Shown here: piece by piece, positions 62,546-64,000 of the stretch | How the letters are laid out: each line of letters begins with the position of its first letter | Numbering within the stretch: position 1 is the stretch's first letter | Source of the DNA: Psettodes erumei | Taxonomy: Eukaryota > Chordata > Actinopteri > Pleuronectiformes > Psettodidae | Direction of reading: 5' to 3' | DNA: 64,000 nucleotides | Assembly: GCA_016785225.1 (NCBI GenBank) | Contig: JAFBJZ010000915.1 | Coordinates: 1,798,001 to 1,862,000, forward strand | The notes under the pieces: model-generated | Databases searched by the model: none | Seen by the model: the letters and a program-made list of their open reading frames with translations, nothing else | Told to the model about the DNA's origin: nothing | Position numbers and translations under genes: made by a program

Positions 62546-64000
62546 AGCCTAGCTGCTAGAATGACTAAATTGAGAATTGATGAATATCAACCTGTATATT
62601 TAGCCAACTGATTTGCAATGTCTCCGGGAATAAAGCGCAAAGCTGGAAAGTAAAGTAAATAACCTCATGTGAATTCTTCAGGAGGTGAAACCAAACAGAA
62701 ACCCAAGAGTTTAAACAAGTGATACTGAGTAAACACAAAGAGGGAATAAGATGCTGACATGACTGTTTGTGCTCTTTCCTTGGAGTGGGCCAAGGTCTCT
62801 CTCTCCTTTTTCCTCCCACTTCACACTTTACAGTAAGTCCACCCATTTCTTAAAGGACTTTATTGTTCCTTTTGTTTACTTCCCTGGCTTGAAAGACTTT
62901 ATAGAGCAGTGTGTATGTGTGAAGTGAGTGTATGTGTGCTGAAGATGTACGCCTGCCAAGAAAGGACTTAAACAGTGCACAAGAACATCAAAAGAATGGA
63001 AGACAAAGCATAGCCCCGAACAAAATAGGCTTGAACACATATACAGAGGTGCACATCCCGTACAGCTCATGTGTTTGATAGCCTTAGTGTAGCCACACAT
63101 TTGAGTGTTTTCACAGCCTGAATTTATTTAGCCCAGAGAGTTCTGTGCGGCTCGACATTCTTAAAACGTTCCATATGGGGAGCGATGTGGTTTCCTAGTG
63201 ACCGGGCACTGGATCGAACTCTGATCCTTAAATACTTGGATCCCTGTGTTCCACCATCCTGCGGTTTCTCTGTTGGACTAAGTTAAAAAAAAGGCCTGTT
63301 TTTATTCTAGCTTAGCTTTTTCTTCTCTTTGTTCAGGGATAAAGCAGGAATGCAACCAAACAAAACCCCCAAACAATGAGAATATACAAAGGCAACAACA
63401 CGGCACATGCGCTTTACTGATCCTTTGTTTGCTGCTGGTGTAGGACAAGTAATTTCTGTCTGTGCCTGCGTACGCATACGTTTACTGTTTGTGTTTGACT
63501 TTTATGTCTCAGCAGGAGGGAGAGGAAAAGGATGAAGAGGGCAGGCCAGAGCACTGCAGTGCTGGTGTTGGCCTTGTGGTGGGGTGGCAGATGCCAGAAG
63601 GCTTCATTAGACTCGAGGGAAGAGGCTGCGAACAGCAGTTCTCCGGGAAGTCTATCAGACCTAAACACAAACACAGACGTGCCTCTAATCCCGGTCTAGC
63701 CCTACATTCCCTCTCTCGCTCCTTTCCTTTCTCTTGTTCTCAATCAACCAACCTCCCCCTGCTGTCTTTGTCCCCCCTCAAATTCTCCTATTCAATCAGC
63801 TCCAGCTCCCTTGTACAGTATGTTGCTTTTGTTCCTTCTTGTCTTTCAGATTTTTTTTTCTTTTTTGTCTATCTATTTGGTGTTTTTGCTGTAGCCATGT
63901 CTGTCAGTGAAGCGGAGCAGTCATTAATCACCGGTAAACGTACGCAGAGGAGAAAGAAGACACCTCAGGCGGGTGGGGGGGAGTGGGGGAGCTTTTTGTG

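Larger units (their letters stand above)
11545..64000 (-). other. cdh4: R-cadherin gene (cdh4), 3' portion; 5' end outside window
   Basis: This is a classical type I cadherin: a single-pass, calcium-dependent homophilic adhesion receptor at cell-cell junctions, bound by p120-catenin and beta-catenin on the cytoplasmic side. Twelve exons with GT-AG borders concatenate without a frame break to 727 codons plus TAA. They show Ca-binding linkers (DMNDNRP, DINDNPP, DVNEPP, DINDNPP), an HAV tripeptide in EC1, four cysteines in EC5, one membrane helix and the conserved tail. The pieces GLRAADNDP, SVSSLNSSSTGDQ and PGVRRVDERP match R-cadherin; N-cadherin has GLKAADNDP and a divergent mid-tail (VGIRRMDERP). 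Exon sizes from the 5' side are 156, 145, 173, 138, 186, 254, 143, 240, 237, 140, 165 and 207 nt. The signal peptide, propeptide and start of EC1 (DWVIPP region) are not present and must lie beyond 64000. The 3' boundary is inferred from a poly(A) signal. Confidence 0.93.
48994..64000 (-). other. cdh4 intron upstream of probable exon 5, open at window edge (>15.0 kb)
   Basis: No exon encoding the DWVIPP/PENSRGPFP segment was found here on the minus strand. The interval holds a Tc1-like remnant, several interspersed repeats, microsatellites (TG, CA, GATA), a pyrimidine tract (50805-50955) and repeat-poor stretches such as 51480-51690. Open frames up to 176 codons (50454-50984, plus strand) run into the pyrimidine tract and are not gene-like. 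Confidence 0.75.

Noticed and set aside
63120..63240. tRNA-derived SINE signature (GGATCGAACTCTG)
   Set aside because: The B-box match is incomplete and no A box lies at the right distance.
49000..64000. Search for cdh4 exon 4
   Set aside because: No minus-strand match to the DWVIPP/PENSRGPFP segment was found by eye.
1..64000. CRISPR arrays, operons, prophage or plasmid features
   Set aside because: The DNA is vertebrate nuclear; repeats are microsatellites and transposon remnants.

Overview
The window is vertebrate nuclear DNA, most likely from a spiny-rayed (percomorph) teleost. The base composition is AT-leaning, CA/TG microsatellites are dense, long introns have GT-AG borders, and I recognise fish-type mobile DNA: a decayed Tc1-like transposon, a 5'-truncated L2/CR1-type LINE, and interspersed families typical of percomorphs. 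There are no bacterial genes, operons or CRISPR arrays.

One gene can be supported. It is the 3' part of a classical type I cadherin, R-cadherin (cdh4), on the minus strand. Twelve coding exons run from 48993 down to 15663. By analogy with the 16-exon plan of N-/R-cadherin genes they are exons 5-16. Together they give 2184 nt (727 codons plus stop), with every splice phase in register. They cover most of EC1 (from just before its Ca-binding segment), EC2-EC5, the transmembrane helix, the p120-catenin-binding juxtamembrane segment and the beta-catenin-binding tail. Signal peptide, propeptide and the Trp2 strand of EC1 are not in the window; they should lie beyond 64000. The tail reads GLRAADNDP...SVSSLNSSSTGDQ and PGVRRVDERP...PIRPVVPHPGDIGDF, which fits R-cadherin better than N-cadherin.

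Layout: 1-11540 is gene-free sequence downstream of cdh4. It holds the L2-like LINE remnant (about 4690-5597) and a three-unit, roughly 150-bp satellite-like array (10610-11070). From 11545 to 15662 is the probable 3' UTR. The region 15663-48993 holds the exons, separated by introns of 94 bp to 5.5 kb that carry microsatellites and interspersed repeats. From 48994 to 64000 is one intron still open at the window edge, containing the Tc1-like remnant, more repeats and a few stretches that look like possible conserved non-coding elements.

The twelve exons act as a single transcription unit for a calcium-dependent homophilic adhesion receptor that links neighbouring cells to the actin cytoskeleton through catenins. 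I found no previously undescribed system. The points most worth following up are the repeat architecture, a cluster of Pumilio-type motifs in the probable 3' UTR, an intronic hairpin and the candidate enhancers.
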